DNA of 64,000 nucleotides from Blastomyces gilchristii SLH14081 (taxonomy: Eukaryota; Ascomycota; Eurotiomycetes; Onygenales; Ajellomycetaceae). The notes under the pieces were generated by a model. The model saw only the letters and a program-made list of their open reading frames with translations. It had not been told where the DNA came from and did not search any database. Below, piece by piece: positions 46,570 to 59,094 of the stretch. Every line of letters begins with the position of its first letter. Positions within the stretch are counted from its first letter, which is position 1. Made by a program: the position numbers and the translations under genes. The DNA lies in the NCBI RefSeq assembly GCF_000003855.2, contig NW_003101676.1, positions 639,531-703,530 on the forward strand. Direction: 5' to 3'.

Positions 46570-49500
46570 CATGCAAAATTCATTAATTCACTGTATTATT
46601 ATTATTATTCAATTATTTCTTCTTCTCAATTTTCTGAATGTCAACTCTTTTGACAAATTCTTCAAATGCAGGCTTTGCTAGTGACTTAATAAGCTCATCA
46701 GCTATGTTTGCTGTAGAATTAACATGTTTCATCATAATCTTCTCTTTTTCAATCAAATTATAAAGAATATGATATCTAATCTCAATGTGATGTAATCTTC
46801 ATGTTAAGAATTCTCTCTTTGCTAGATTAATTGCTCTCTTATTATCAACTTATACATGTGAGTATATTTTCACTTTTTCATCATTCATCAACTCAGTGTT
46901 ATATAATATATTATTCAATCAGATTATCTTATAAATTGTCTTACTAACTGTAATATATTCAGCTTCTATAATTAATTTAATAATAGATGTCTGTCTCTGT
47001 GATCATTATAAGATTGATAACTCATTAATTAATATAATATAGTCAGTAGTTAATTTGTATTGAGAATTCATCTCTGCTCAGTTCAAATCACAGTATATCA
47101 CAGATCTCAGACTTATATTATCAATCTTCTTTCTGTATAATATATCATGATTTTTTATCTTCTTGATATAATGTAGAACATGCTTTAATACTGCTCAATA
47201 TATCTTGTACAGATATGAGTTAAAATATAAGAGATAGTTAACTATGAATATTAAATCTAATCAGCTGCTTGAGATTAAATACTGTAATAATTTCAATTCT
47301 TGATAATATCTTATAGCTATAAAGTTATTATTTAATTCATTATTTTTATCAGATGAAAACTTTAGTTATATACCTGTTATTATTGAAATTCTCACAGAAT
47401 TCATCTTATTTATACTGAAATTTTCAAGAATCTTCTCAATATAATGACTCTGTATAATCACTAGATTATCATTTCTCTGATATTTAATCTTTATTTCAAG
47501 ATATGACTTAATCTCTTTAATATTCTTTATCTTAAATCTCTTTATAATCTCTCTTAATACTCAGTTTAATTGCTGTTCTTAAGATTCTGTTATCTGATAA
47601 TTATTAATATATAATATCAGATAGATCTTGTAAACAGAGTGATATAGAAATCTATTATTATAAGATAATATCTTAAATTTCAATGTAGTCAGATACTCTG
47701 TTACAAGAAAATATTATACTCTTATAGCTTACTTTATTTCATATAGACTCTGATGAAGTAATCTCATCAAGCTCTCTTTATTATACTTAACATCTGTGAG
47801 TAGTTATATATAAATCATCTCATTCTGTGATAGTATATTATTTAAAAACATAGATATATAGTCAATCAATTTAATCTTTCATTCTTTAACAGTTAATATA
47901 GTAAATAGACTATATAATATAGGCCCTGATATCACTGCAGTATACAATCTTATATAATGAATACTCTACTATTACAAGAACTATTTAATCACTCAGTGAG
48001 CTCTAAAGTGAATGATTTCTCTCTTATTATTGAATTTTCAATTATATACTCATTTATCTATAAGAATATTCATTTCTAGAGCTTTCTTAATAATAATATA
48101 TATCTTCTTCTGTTTAAATATCTTAATCTTCTTTTTCATTATTTTATATTAATAGTCTCAGTCTGAGCTTTTTTTGACTTCTGTCAGTGTAGTTAATCAG
48201 TCTGTCAGAACACTTAGAACAGAATTATTCTTATTAACAGAGTCTTTAAACTCTTTATTTATAATAAGCTATGTCTCATTATCTAGAAGATAGATTGAAT
48301 TAATTACACTCTTTAAGTTCTTATTAACAATCATTTTCAAAATATCTGACTTTTTCTTCACTAGATATTATAGTAAGTAGTACTGTTATTTCTCTCTGAC
48401 ATTCAGAATATTTAATTTATTAGATAATTCATTGAATTCTCTCACTATATTCACAGATGTATTTATATTCATATCAAGAGCTTTATTAAATATGATATCT
48501 CATACAATCTCAAGACAATGTACAACAGAATTTCACACACAATATTAGTATAATTCTTAGTATTCAATCAGCTGTTATTTCTTACTATCAGTTCTATTTA
48601 TAAGCTTATTCAATACTTTTAAATTCTTCTTATAGATCTTACACTCTCATCTTCATATTCAATAAATAGAAGATTGTATCTCAGTTCATACTTTAAAAGA
48701 TATAAGTGATATTTCTTTCTTACATTCAAATATCTTTATTAATATTGAGAATGTGTTAATTATTATAATTATAACTTATATTACTTCATCTCAAAGTTCT
48801 CTTTCTAATTCACTATTAAATAGTAGACTTTATATCTTTTCTATAACTATTTAATTCACATATTTCACTAGATCATTTAATTGTGATATATCAGATATAG
48901 TTATTTCATATATTATTTCTTTACTCTGACAGTAGATTTTAAGTTCTTGACTTTTAAACTCTTCTTCATTATTTCAGTGTAGAGTTTTAACTTGATGTTA
49001 TATAGTTATTTTAATACTTATAATGAAATTCATTAATCTTGCAATAGATTCTTTCTTTCTTATTATAAGAATTACTTATCTATAACAGATTATACTATCT
49101 GTTATACTTAATCAGTAGCTTACACTCTCTCTAGTAAGAGTGTTATTCTTATTGAAAAGTGTTTTTTCATCTTCTATCAGATTAATGAAGAATCTTATTA
49201 TCAGTTTAACAGCTCATATCATAGATATGAAGATTAAATGTGTTATTTTTATCTATATACAGATCTTACAGAATGATAAAGCTCTGTCACTTTTTATTCT
49301 CATTTCTAGTCATGAATTCACTGTCATTTTTATAATATCTGTGAGATTCAGATGTTCTAGCTTTTAATATTATTATATTATTGTAAGTTCTATAATCTTT
49401 GTATTATTTCTTTTAAATAGTGTTAATATTATATTATCTTTCATCTGTAATATATTTACAGGTTTAAAATCATCATTGAGTATAGTAAATCAGATTAAGT

Positions 49501-51384
49501 CTTTGTATATAATCAGTCTTTTTATCTTATAGATATTATTCTCATTTAATCTTGCTGTAAATAAGAATATACAATTGAGAGATATAATTAATATAGTATG
49601 ATTATTCTTATATATCAACTGCTTATAGATATAACTCTAATATATAAGCTTACTCATACTTATAAGATTCACTTCTAACTTCAGAATATAGTGAATATTA
49701 TTTAATAGTATATTTACTTCTTTCACTGAAATCTTCATATCTTCTATAACTGTAGCAGAGATTACTATTTTATCTATTATTTTCAATATCACTTTCATCT
49801 TCTAAGATTTTGTTATGATAAGATTTCTATGAGATATAATATAAGTACTTAATTCAGAGTCTAGAATTCAGATATCTCTTTCTATCTAATTACTTATATA
49901 GATCTTTTCTTTAATATAAAATACTTACTTTATAATATTATAAATAGAAGTAGTATCTGTATTTTTTACATTCTTATCTTTATTCTTATTTCTATTGATA
50001 TTGAAATTCAAATTTAAAGAATGTTTCTCAGAGTATTTCTTTCAATAGTCAGTCTGAATATAATTAATCTTTTAATAATAATAGTAGATTCTTATATTAT
50101 TATCTCTATATTCAGATTTAAATTCAGTGTTCTTATTCTTATTATTATCTTTCTCTTTATTCTTATCTTTCTTATTCTTATCTTGTATATTATTGATAGA
50201 ATTTCTAGATATATCAGTATTTACTTTATTCATAGTAGAGAGTTGTAAAAGAATATTATAATACAGACTTATAAAATTATTCTTTAAAAGTTAAGTATTA
50301 TTTTTATCAATTTAATTCATTTAATTTCTTATAAATAAGACTCAATCTTTATTAACTTCTATAAGCAGTCTGTTGAAAAACATAATATCTGAAATCTTAT
50401 ATTCTAGATAAATATAATCAGTTCTTATAATAATCAGATATTTAATAAAAGTATAATCTGAGTCTTTTAACTTAGTAATCATATTAATTAGTTTCTTAAA
50501 TAAATAGATTCTGTAAATAGCAGATCTCTCAGAAAACTTATTCTCTATAATAGTTTATAAAGTATAAGTAGATAACTTAAATTTCTTTAATATAGTGAAA
50601 TAAGTCTTAATCTGCAGAGTAATTACAGATTATATATAATTATATAATTAAAGATTATATTCTTTTCAGAAATATTATATATTTATAATAATATTTTTAT
50701 CAAGATTATTATCTTTAAAAATATTATCAGTTTCAGACTATTCTATAGTTAAAAGAATTTTCTCTCTTTATATTAAATAGTTAATAAATTCAGTGAGAAC
50801 TATTAATCTTTTAATAAGTCTTACTTAACTTCTGAATTCTTTAAAAACTTTTATTATAATAGATATCTTTTCTTTCTATTAAAAATATTCTATCAGATCT
50901 GCTTCTATTTTATTATTTACAAAGTTACTTCTACTAATCTTTATCTACTTAATCTTATACTGAAGTCTTGTAATTTCTAGTCTTATATAAGTCTTCTCAC
51001 TTACTAAGCTATTATTATTTCAGTTATTTAAACTCTCTGTATTATCTGATATCTCACTGATATCTTTAACTAAGTCTTTATATATATTGAACTTATCAGA
51101 CTATTTCTCTGTAATGATTTCATTCAGCTTAAACATCTCTGAAGTAGTTACTTTTCAGTTCATTGCAGATATTAATAAGCTCACATTTAATTCTTCTTAT
51201 ACTTCAAATATTTGTGAATTTCTTCTTCTATATATTAATATATAATTCTTTATTAAGTCAGACTTTTCATCTGATCTCAGATTTATCATAAGTTTAATTA
51301 ATTAATAAATTATCTAGACACACTTGTAATGATGTATAAAGATGTCAATTTAGCACATTATTGCAGTTATTCATTGCTTGCAAA

Positions 51385-51397
51385 GGGCTTCATAACC
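51385..51397 (-). other. Copia primer-binding site, initiator tRNA-Met anticodon-arm type
   Basis: Directly abuts the inner end of the 5' LTR. The plus strand reads GGGCTTCATAACC; the initiator tRNA-Met anticodon arm reads GGGCUCAUAACC, so the minus-strand element would pair with it except for one extra base. Copia-type elements are known to prime from a 5' half of initiator tRNA-Met. Confidence 0.7.
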
Positions 51398-51502
51398 TCT
51401 TGAAGAATAACATTGTTGTGTTGTGTTGTAATCTAACTACGCGAGTTACACTAAATAGGTTGGGGTGGCACGTGACTAGGGTAGGTGTAGTAATCACCAA
51501 CA
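51398..51502 (-). repeat. Copia 5' LTR (105 bp)
   Basis: Matches 40106-40210. It lies about 340 bp upstream of the RPT2 start codon. Confidence 0.85.
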
Positions 51503-51838
51503 ATTGTATACTCTTGGCATATATCTTGGCGGCTGACTAAATCGAGCTCAGCTTGGATGAGGAAATCAAACATCAAACACATCAAACCGACCAAACTGCT
51601 ATTGCGTTGCTCTTCGCCAGATCACATTCCATTGAGCACGACAAAGATACCAACCTCCTCCCTCACCAACAACTATTTAGCTGCTCATCCCAACTACCAG
51701 TACCTCGAAGGATACATTCCGGGTTCATCACCTTGTCTTCTCATTTCTCCTGTTTCGTTGTCCGCTCTTCAACATCCAGGAAGAAGAAAACAACCTGTTG
51801 TCGCATCCCCCCCCCGTACCTGGCGTAAGCTTGCCACA
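51503..51838. promoter_or_regulatory. RPT2 upstream region, compressed by the copia insertion
   Basis: Only 336 bp separate the copia LTR from the RPT2 ATG. The stretch is C-rich near the ATG (a run of nine C at about 51807-51815). No clear TATA box. Confidence 0.5.
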
Positions 51839-53498
51839 ATGGTATGTTGACTGGTCCCCTTCATTGCATAGCTTTAAACTATCCGTAATTTCCAATACAC
51901 TAGATACTCACCTATATGCGTCTACAGGGAAATCAACAGTCAAATATGGGTGGCGGCGGCCCCGGTGATGGCCAGGATGACAAGGACAAGAAGGTACGCT
52001 TTTTCCAATAACCTCCCCAAAAGCTCTCAGCATCTTCACGCGCCTACTATCCTTACAATCGAGAGTATATATACTAACCCCGGAACAGAAGGAGAAGCCA
52101 AAGTATGAGCCTCCTCCACAGCCAACCACCAGAATCGGCCGGAAGAAGCGGAAGCAGGCCGGCCCCAACGCCTCCGCAAAACTCCCTGCCATCTACCCAA
52201 CTTCCCGCTGCAAACTGAAATACCTCCGCATGCAACGCATCCACGACCACCTGCTACTTGAAGAGGAATATGTCGAGAACCAAGAACGCATCCGCAAGAC
52301 AAAGGCTCAGGCGTCTCAACGCCCCGCAACCAGCGATGATCTCGAGTCCCTAGATCGGAATGCAGACGAGCGAAGCCGCGTCGATGACATGCGCGGGAGT
52401 CCCATGGGCGTCGGTAATCTGGAAGAGATGATTGACGACGACCACGCCATCGTCTCCACCGCGACTGGGCCAGAGTATTACGTTTCCATCATGTCCTTTG
52501 TCGACAAGGACCTCCTGGAACCTGGCGCGAGTATCCTACTGCATCACAAGTCCGTCTCCGTCGTTGGCGTTTTAACAGATGACGCAGACCCGTTGGTCTC
52601 CGTCATGAAACTAGATAAGGCACCTACGGAATCCTACGCGGATATTGGGGGACTAGAGTCTCAGATCCAGGAAGTTCGAGAAGCCGTCGAACTCCCTCTG
52701 CTCCATCCAGAACTGTACGAGGAAATGGGTATCAAACCGCCCAAGGGTGTCATTCTCTATGGCGGCCCGGGGACGGGGAAGACACTGCTGGCCAAAGCCG
52801 TCGCGAACCAAACAAGCGCCACATTCCTACGAATCGTCGGTAGTGAATTGATACAGAAATACCTGGGCGACGGGCCCCGATTAGTCCGCCAGATTTTCCA
52901 GGTAGCGGCCGAACACGCCCCGTCCATTGTCTTTATCGATGAGATCGATGCGATTGGAACGAAGCGATACGAGTCTACATCAGGTGGCGAGCGGGAGGTG
53001 CAACGAACCATGTTGGAGCTGCTCAATCAGCTCGACGGCTTCGATGACCGCGGCGACGTCAAGGTGATCATGGCCACGAATAAGATCGAAACCCTCGACC
53101 CTGCCCTGATCCGCCCAGGCCGTATCGATCGGAAGATCCTCTTTGAGAATCCTGATCGTAAGTTGTTTCCTCCTCTGTTTCCTCCTCTCCTACCCCAACC
53201 TTGTATTTCGCTATTTTACTAACCACTCACACACCCGCAAAACACAGAAAACACCAAGAAAAAGATCTTCACCCTGCACACCTCCAAAATGTCCCTAGGC
53301 GACGACGTCGATCTCGACGAATTCATCAACCAAAAGGACGACCTCTCCGGTGCAGATATTAAAGCCATATGCTCCGAGGCGGGTCTGATGGCGCTGCGCG
53401 AGCGGCGGATGCGTGTGCAGATGGCTGATTTCCGCTCAGCGAGGGAGAGGGTGCTGAAGACGAAGAGTGAGGGGGAGCCAGAGGGGTTGTATTTGTAG
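51839..53498 (+). CDS. RPT2: 26S proteasome regulatory ATPase subunit 4 (Rpt2)
   Basis: Exons: 51839-51841, 51928-51993, 52089-53157, 53248-53498; 1389 nt, 462 aa. The first coding exon is the start codon alone, followed at once by GTATGT. This is chosen because it gives [12 protein letters not shown], the N-myristoylated start expected of Rpt2. Then a coiled-coil ([21 protein letters not shown]), an OB domain and the AAA+ module: Walker A GGPGTGKT, Walker [33 protein letters not shown] with the Arg finger. The C-terminus GLYL is the HbYX-type tail that docks into the 20S core and opens its gate. One of six ATPases in the 19S base. Confidence 0.96.
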
Positions 53499-55074
53499 TC
53501 TTCTTTTTTTTTCAATTTTAATCAGGTTGATTTTTCTGTAGCGGTAGATGGTGAGATAGCCAGAAGGGCATGGATGTGAGGCGACGGAATGGAATGATTA
53601 ACTTTGAATAAAATGATTAGTTAGCGGGGATCCCCCCCCGTTCTACTGCTTGCCTTTTATATATATATATATTTATAGTAGAGCAGAGAAGGGAGACTGT
53701 TTTAGATTTTCCTTTGATGGAAATAATAGCTCTTCTTTGCGTAGAGGGGGCTAACTATAAACTATGTGGGTATTGAGGAAGTATAGAGGAATGAGAAGAT
53801 GTATGGTATGGTGCTTCTGCTGCGGGAGGGAGGGGAATTACTTTACAATTGTGAGGAAGAGTAGTTGGAATTTTTCTACAGAGGATATTGTTGATAACAA
53901 ACCCCCTTTCCCCTCCTCCTCCCCCTTCCCCCCTCTTGGGCAAGTGTATATGGCCATAAGGACCTATGCAACTAAAATCATGAGCTACAACTCTGTTTGT
54001 AACTCTGTTTGTGCTGGAGATGCGACGGCCCTTGAGCAACCCTGTCTCTTCATCATGTCCTTGCTCAAGCACAGCTTCTTTTCCAAAGCCATTCTTTGTT
54101 CGGTGGATGTTGATGCTGATTAGTAATTCCCTGCCTAGTTACAGACTTCTTTGACATCTGCTAATACAATGTCAATCATATCATATCACAGATGGTGCAG
54201 AAGCCTCCTGAAGCCAGCCTTGGCCCTCCTTTCTCCTTCCAGTTTACTAGAGTTAGAGGTTTTGCGGGGAAGCTCTATCCCTCCCCATGCCATGCTAAAT
54301 ATTAACTTCATAACTTCAGGAACTCCAGATGTCCGTCCCTCCCCCCCCACAAATGGCCCGGCTCCTCGGCTCGCTGCCATGGGTAGCTCATCTCCAGCCA
54401 AGGTCCCGTCGCTCTTTGCGGGGGCATGCGGAGTAGGGAGCAACTCTCCCTCGGGTTCTAATCAGTGATCAGCTTCAGCGCCGCGTTTTCGTCGCATTTG
54501 GCGCATACTGCTGCTGTTGTTCAGATAGGCCCCCGCCCTCTCCGGCCGTGCTGCCATTGGGGCCAAATATCTCCTTGCCGGGAATGGATTTGTATTGGTG
54601 CTATGAGCATTATTACATGCACAATAGTTAACTAAATGGTTAGCTAGCTTCGCTGCTCGTCTCACGTCATCATAATACGCACAGCGGCACAGGGCTCTTA
54701 TAGACGCCGATATTCAAATAAATATTAAATGCTGTGTGCTTTCTCTAGACTCGATTTGTTTGCACCTTGCACTATTCATGTATAAACTGTCCGTCTTCTT
54801 CTTCTTTTTTTTTTTTTTTTTTTTTTATCTTGACGTTGAGGACGGTCCGTTGTGTTAACAACTACTCCGTCAATCAAACACAACGGGGTTTTGTTTCCTT
54901 TCCACTCCGCCTCGTATACGATACCCCCCTTGGAACCTATTAGAGGAGATTTTAGAGCATTCTGCAGAATACGCAAAAGACTCTTATTCTTAGGTTATCT
55001 TTTTTCTTCCTTTCTCTCTTCTCTCGCCAATCGTGATATTTCAGACAAGCCCTACTTTCCCCCAACTTGCAATC
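53499..55074. other. Intergenic region without a supported gene
   Basis: 1.6 kb with overlapping short frames on both strands. A poly-T run lies at about 54806-54826, and a TA repeat at 53659-53672. The last few hundred bases are the promoter of the ligase gene. Confidence 0.45.
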
Positions 55075-56632
55075 ATGGAGTATTTCAAACCAGAACGATA
55101 CCTAGACTTGCCCTCCAAGGATATACTTTCGTGGATTTTCGACAGTCCGTCGTATGATCAAGATAGACCGGTGAGCCTCAATATTTTTGCAATGTCTATA
55201 GTAAATTTTAAGTTGTTGTCTGTATCGATAACAGAAAAGAAAGAAGCTAACTCCAGGCATGTATATTTCTTTCTTTCTAGGTCTACATAGATGCTAAAGA
55301 TCCCTCTTGCTCGATCTCATTCAATCAAGCTAGAAAGATCATCCGGCAGCTCATTGCGGGGCTGAGGGCTGCTGGGTTCAAACAGGGCGATTGCCTCAAT
55401 ATACACTCCTTCAACGATGTATGTGGTTCAAATCAAATTGCACTCCTGGCAAACTGCGCTAAAGTCCCCCAAATTGAACCGGGGAGAAAAGCGGGAAATA
55501 AAAACGACGGGAATTTAAAAGATGGAGATTTTGGCACCCGAAATTCCTATATATATCAAATGTTAACGGGGTACAAATAGGTCTATTACTCCATGATCTT
55601 TCTCGCCGCTGTCGGCGCAGGTGGTGTTTTCGCAGGTACGAATCCGGGCTATACGCAATTCGAACTTGCCCATCATATCAAGACTGCGAAAGTATCGTTT
55701 TTGATTTCAGAGCCGGAAATCTTGGACAACCTCGTTGCAGCAGCAAGGGATACCAATATCCCGACCTCGAACATCTGGGTATTCAATACGCAGGGCCGAC
55801 CCGTACCGCCGAGCCATAGGTCATGGACTGAGCTGCTAAAGCATGGCGAGGCCGATTGGGTTCGTTTCGATGACCCCGAAATCTGCAAGAATACCACGGC
55901 TGCTCGTCTTTTCAGCAGTGGGACGACGGGCTTGCCGAAGGCTGCAGTTATTAGTCATCAGAATTTGATCGCTCAGCATATGGTAGCGGAGGAAAATAAG
56001 AATATTACCTTTCAGGTACGTTACGTTATCATTATCCCCCTAACTTACTTTTTCCAATAGACAGCAAACAAAATGTCCCCATACACTGAATCATAAATTC
56101 ATCAGAACAGAAAAGCAAAATATATGTATATCTGACACTTTGCATAGATTTCCCGAGTGGTAGCAATTCCATGTTTCCACGCTGCAGCCGTGCCGGCAGC
56201 TCATGTCAGCGCTCTGAAGGCCGGCCATGCACTGTATATGATGCGACGCTTCGAGCTGCTACCATTCCTAGAAGCATGCAAAAAATACAACGTCTCTGAC
56301 ATCATCACCGTTCCCCCCATGGCTGTCGCTATCGTGAAATCGCCATATGCCACAAAGTTGTACTTGAAAAATACGAAAAAGGGCACCGTCGGTGCAGCAC
56401 CGTTGGACAAGGGTGTCCAGGCTGCCTTTCGGTCCATCATGGGCCCCGGCGCGAGCTACACGCAGGTGTGGGGCATGACTGAAACGACTTGCGTCGCGAC
56501 AAGGTTTGCATACCCCGAAAACGACGATACGGGATCTGTGGGGAGGCCAGTGGCATCGCTTGAGATGAGGTGAGTTTTTGATCGCTCCTCACCCCTTTCC
56601 CCTTTGCCTCCCCTTTTTTTTCTTTTTCTTTT

Positions 56633-56679
<47 letters not shown>

Positions 56680-57309
56680 CCTTTTCTTTCTTTTTCTTTT
56701 CTTTTGGCGCTCTGATTTTTCCAATTCTAAATAAATGTTTTACCTAGATTAATCGACGATGATGGCAAAAACATTTCTGCCTATGGCGTGCGGGGTGAAA
56801 TCTGCGTACGCGGCCCCACAATTATCAAGGGCTATTTCGAAAACCCCGGCGCGAACGCTGAATCCTTTGACGGCGACTGGTTCAAGACTGGCGACATCGG
56901 CTACTGCGACGAAAAGACGAAGAAATGGTACATCGTCGACCGGAAAAAGGAGCTGATTAAAGTCCGCGGGTTCCAAGTTGCGCCTCCGGAGCTTGAGGCG
57001 GTGCTACTCTCGCACCCGCTGATTATGGACGCGGCGGTCATTGGCGTGTCGTTTAAGGGGGATGAGGAGGAGAAGATTGAGCACCCGCGCGCGTACGTGG
57101 TGCGCCAGCCTATCCCGGCCAGTCGGGAGTTGACGGAGAGGGAGCTGCAGGAGTTTGCGGGGGCGAAGTTGGCGAAGTATAAGTATTTAACTGGCGGGGT
57201 GAAGTTTGTTGAGGCGATTCCGAAGAATGCGAGTGGGAAGATTTTGAAAAGGTTGCTGAGGGAAGAGGCGAAGAAGGAGATTGAGCAGGGCTTGGTTTCG
57301 AAATTGTAA
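55075..57309 (+). CDS. 4-coumarate-CoA-ligase-like acyl-CoA synthetase, peroxisomal
   Basis: Five exons: 55075-55170, 55281-55418, 55581-56015, 56148-56569, 56748-57309; 1653 nt, 550 aa. ANL (adenylate-forming) enzyme: the P-loop-like A3 motif SSGTTGLPKAAV is in exon 3, A5 VWGMTET in exon 4, A7 GDWFKTGDIGY and A8 DRKKELIKVRGFQVAPPELE in exon 5, and the A10 catalytic Lys in PKNASGKILKR. It would activate a carboxylic acid to an acyl-adenylate, then an acyl-CoA. The C-terminus is SKL, a perfect PTS1, so import into peroxisomes is expected. The substrate (phenylpropanoid, fatty or other acid) cannot be read from the sequence. Intron 4 contains a poly-T run of about 45 nt. Function class sure, substrate unknown. 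Confidence 0.93.
56635..56679. repeat. Poly-T tract in ligase intron 4
   Basis: About 45 uninterrupted T inside a longer T/C-rich stretch (56590-56705); length is likely to vary or be mis-assembled. Confidence 0.9.
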
Positions 57310-57878
57310 ATTTCTCTATTCTTGAGTCGAGATTGGGTGGGGGGGTCTGTATGTTTTCTTTACCGGACGTGCGCCTGGTGGAAACACGACAAGTTGGACT
57401 ATTCTCCTCTATCTAAAAATCACGTATGTGGCAAGTTCAATCATAGAATATTGCCGACTACTTGAATTTCCGGAGGAGGGGAATCAGATATTGCGGCTGA
57501 ATGCCCTTCATTAAACACTAGGCTTTTCGAAGCGGGAAGTACCGTGCAAACCAACCTTCGGATGAGTGCCATGCTCCCTAGTAGAGCAAGGATGGCTTTC
57601 TGATTCTGATACTCCTCCTCCAGTATTCCGCTTTAGTCCGATGGCAAATACCAACCTTCACATTAGTATTGACGTGTTACCTCATTGTTCATAGAACGCC
57701 TCTATCACCCTTGAATACCATCCAGGATTCCCCTGCCGATATAGCCTCACTGCAGAAGCTAAATCTTGCTGTTTGAGAGCAGGCGGGATCGCAGAATGGA
57801 TCAGTAGGGATAGGCTAGATATCTCGCATGGTGCCAGTGAAGGCTGTCTCCCAAACGATGACACCCAGTAAAGCGGTA
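57310..57878. other. Intergenic region
   Basis: Ligase 3' flank up to the Pogo derivative. No gene supported. Confidence 0.5.
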
Positions 57879-59094
57879 ACCGTGCCATGCTTACTCACTC
57901 TCTCTAGTGAGTGCGCCACGGCGTACGGAAAACCACACCATACAGAAAATATTTTCAATATCTTCATTCTTTATCTTCAAATAATCATCATTAATTATAA
58001 CCATGTCTAAATCTTCTAATTACACTGAGAAGCAGTTGCAAAGAGCTGTTGACGCGTACAAAAGCAATTCAAAATTAAAAATCATATCTCTGTCACAAGA
58101 ATTCAAAGTCCCATATGTCATCTTATATGGGAGGATCAACAGAAAGAAATCAAGGACTATGAGGGTTCCACTGAATTGAGCATTGAATGACAGTCAGAAA
58201 GAGGCAATTAAGATATGAATTCATCAGTTGAATATTATTAATGAGGCCGCCTGCTACAGATATGAGCAGTATGATGACAGACAATTCCTTGCTAATCTGG
58301 AGAGTGTCTGACTGCAAGCATTCAAACCTGGCACTGTGAGAGCTGGCTTTGCTGACCATGGAATGTATCCAGTTAATTGTGATATAATTCTCAATCAATT
58401 GAGACCTCTTACCATTGATGATGCCCTGGATCTCAACATATACAATGTTGATGGTGATGGTGATGTATGTAATCACTTTACCCTGCCATCTGCAGATCAA
58501 CTGTCAACTGCCTCCTTGCAATTAATCTCTCCAGAGATGGTTGCAAAACTATGTCACCAAATCAATGCAGCAGTCAAGGCCTTAGAAGATGTGAAGGATA
58601 CCCTTACACCTGGTTTGACAAGGCAGTTGAACAAGATCTTCAAGGGTAGCATGGTCCAGGCGGAATTGAACACACATTATGAGGGTGAACTTGCAGGTCA
58701 TTATCAAGCAAATAGATATCAGGTTGTCAAATCCTCCTGCAGGCAGGTGCAAGTAGGTGAAGTCCTTACTATTAAGGATGTCAATTGCAAGATTGCAATC
58801 TGTAGAGCAGATGAGATGAAAAAGATGTTCAATAAGAATCTTCAATTAATTGAAATCAAATCTACAAAATCTACAGTCACTCAACCACAACAAGATAATT
58901 CTATAGAATCTCAATCTACAGTGGATTCTACACCTTCTAATGAGTATATAGATAATCCTTATGTTATAGATAGATGTGGTGATGGTTATTAATTAATTTT
59001 TGAAGATCAATATATTCAAAATATTTTCTGTACAGTGTGGTTTTCCGTACGCTGTGGCGCACTCACTAGAGAGAGTGAGTAAGCATGGCACAGT
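57879..59094 (+). mobile_element. Internally deleted Pogo/Fot1 element (1216 bp)
   Basis: Flanked by TA duplications (57877-57878, 59095-59096). TIRs of about 80 bp match those of the 1975-bp copy at 25 kb, including the subterminal ACTCACT..AGTGAGT hairpin. Collinear with that copy apart from one 759-bp deletion. It retains more CpG and is clearly less mutated. Confidence 0.92.
58003..58992 (+). pseudogene. Truncated Pogo/Fot1 transposase lacking the catalytic core
   Basis: 330 codons from ATG 58003 to TAA 58992 in one frame, with three internal TGA stops, each where Trp is expected (before ALNDSQ, before IHQLN, before LQAFKPG). The N-terminal psq/HTH DNA-binding segment (SNYTEKQLQRAVDAYK..) is joined in frame to the C-terminal part (NEAACYRYEQYDDRQFLANL.. 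to GDGY). The intervening 253 codons, containing the DDE nuclease, are deleted relative to the 25-kb copy. The uninterrupted 3' part, from ATG 58336, is 218 codons. Confidence 0.88.

Larger units (their letters stand above)
40106..51502 (-). mobile_element. Ty1/copia-type retrotransposon on the minus strand, split by a nested gypsy element
   Basis: Ends are 105-bp LTRs flanked by the 5-bp duplication ATTGT (40101-40105, 51503-51507). Removing the nested gypsy (40375-46569) leaves about 5.2 kb. On the minus strand, pol runs from about 51.3 kb to 46.6 kb. The RT segment ILSQNEMIYI.. LLTDVKYNKESLMRLLHQSLYEIK lies near 47740-47850. The RNase H end HVNSTANIADELIKSLAKPAFEEF lies near 46640-46740 and is typical of copia, where integrase precedes RT. 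Many stops. A primer-binding site abuts the 5' LTR (51385-51397) and a polypurine tract AAGGGGGGG abuts the 3' LTR (40211-40219). The interior is strongly AT-rich, but the LTRs are not. Confidence 0.85.

Noticed and set aside
54151..54665. Possible small gene between RPT2 and the ligase (frames on both strands)
   Set aside because: Frames overlap antisense, lack recognisable domains and no consistent splice model joins them.
56437..56724. Lys/Glu-rich minus-strand frame of 95 codons
   Set aside because: It is the complement of the poly-T intron and the end of a ligase exon; low complexity, not a gene.
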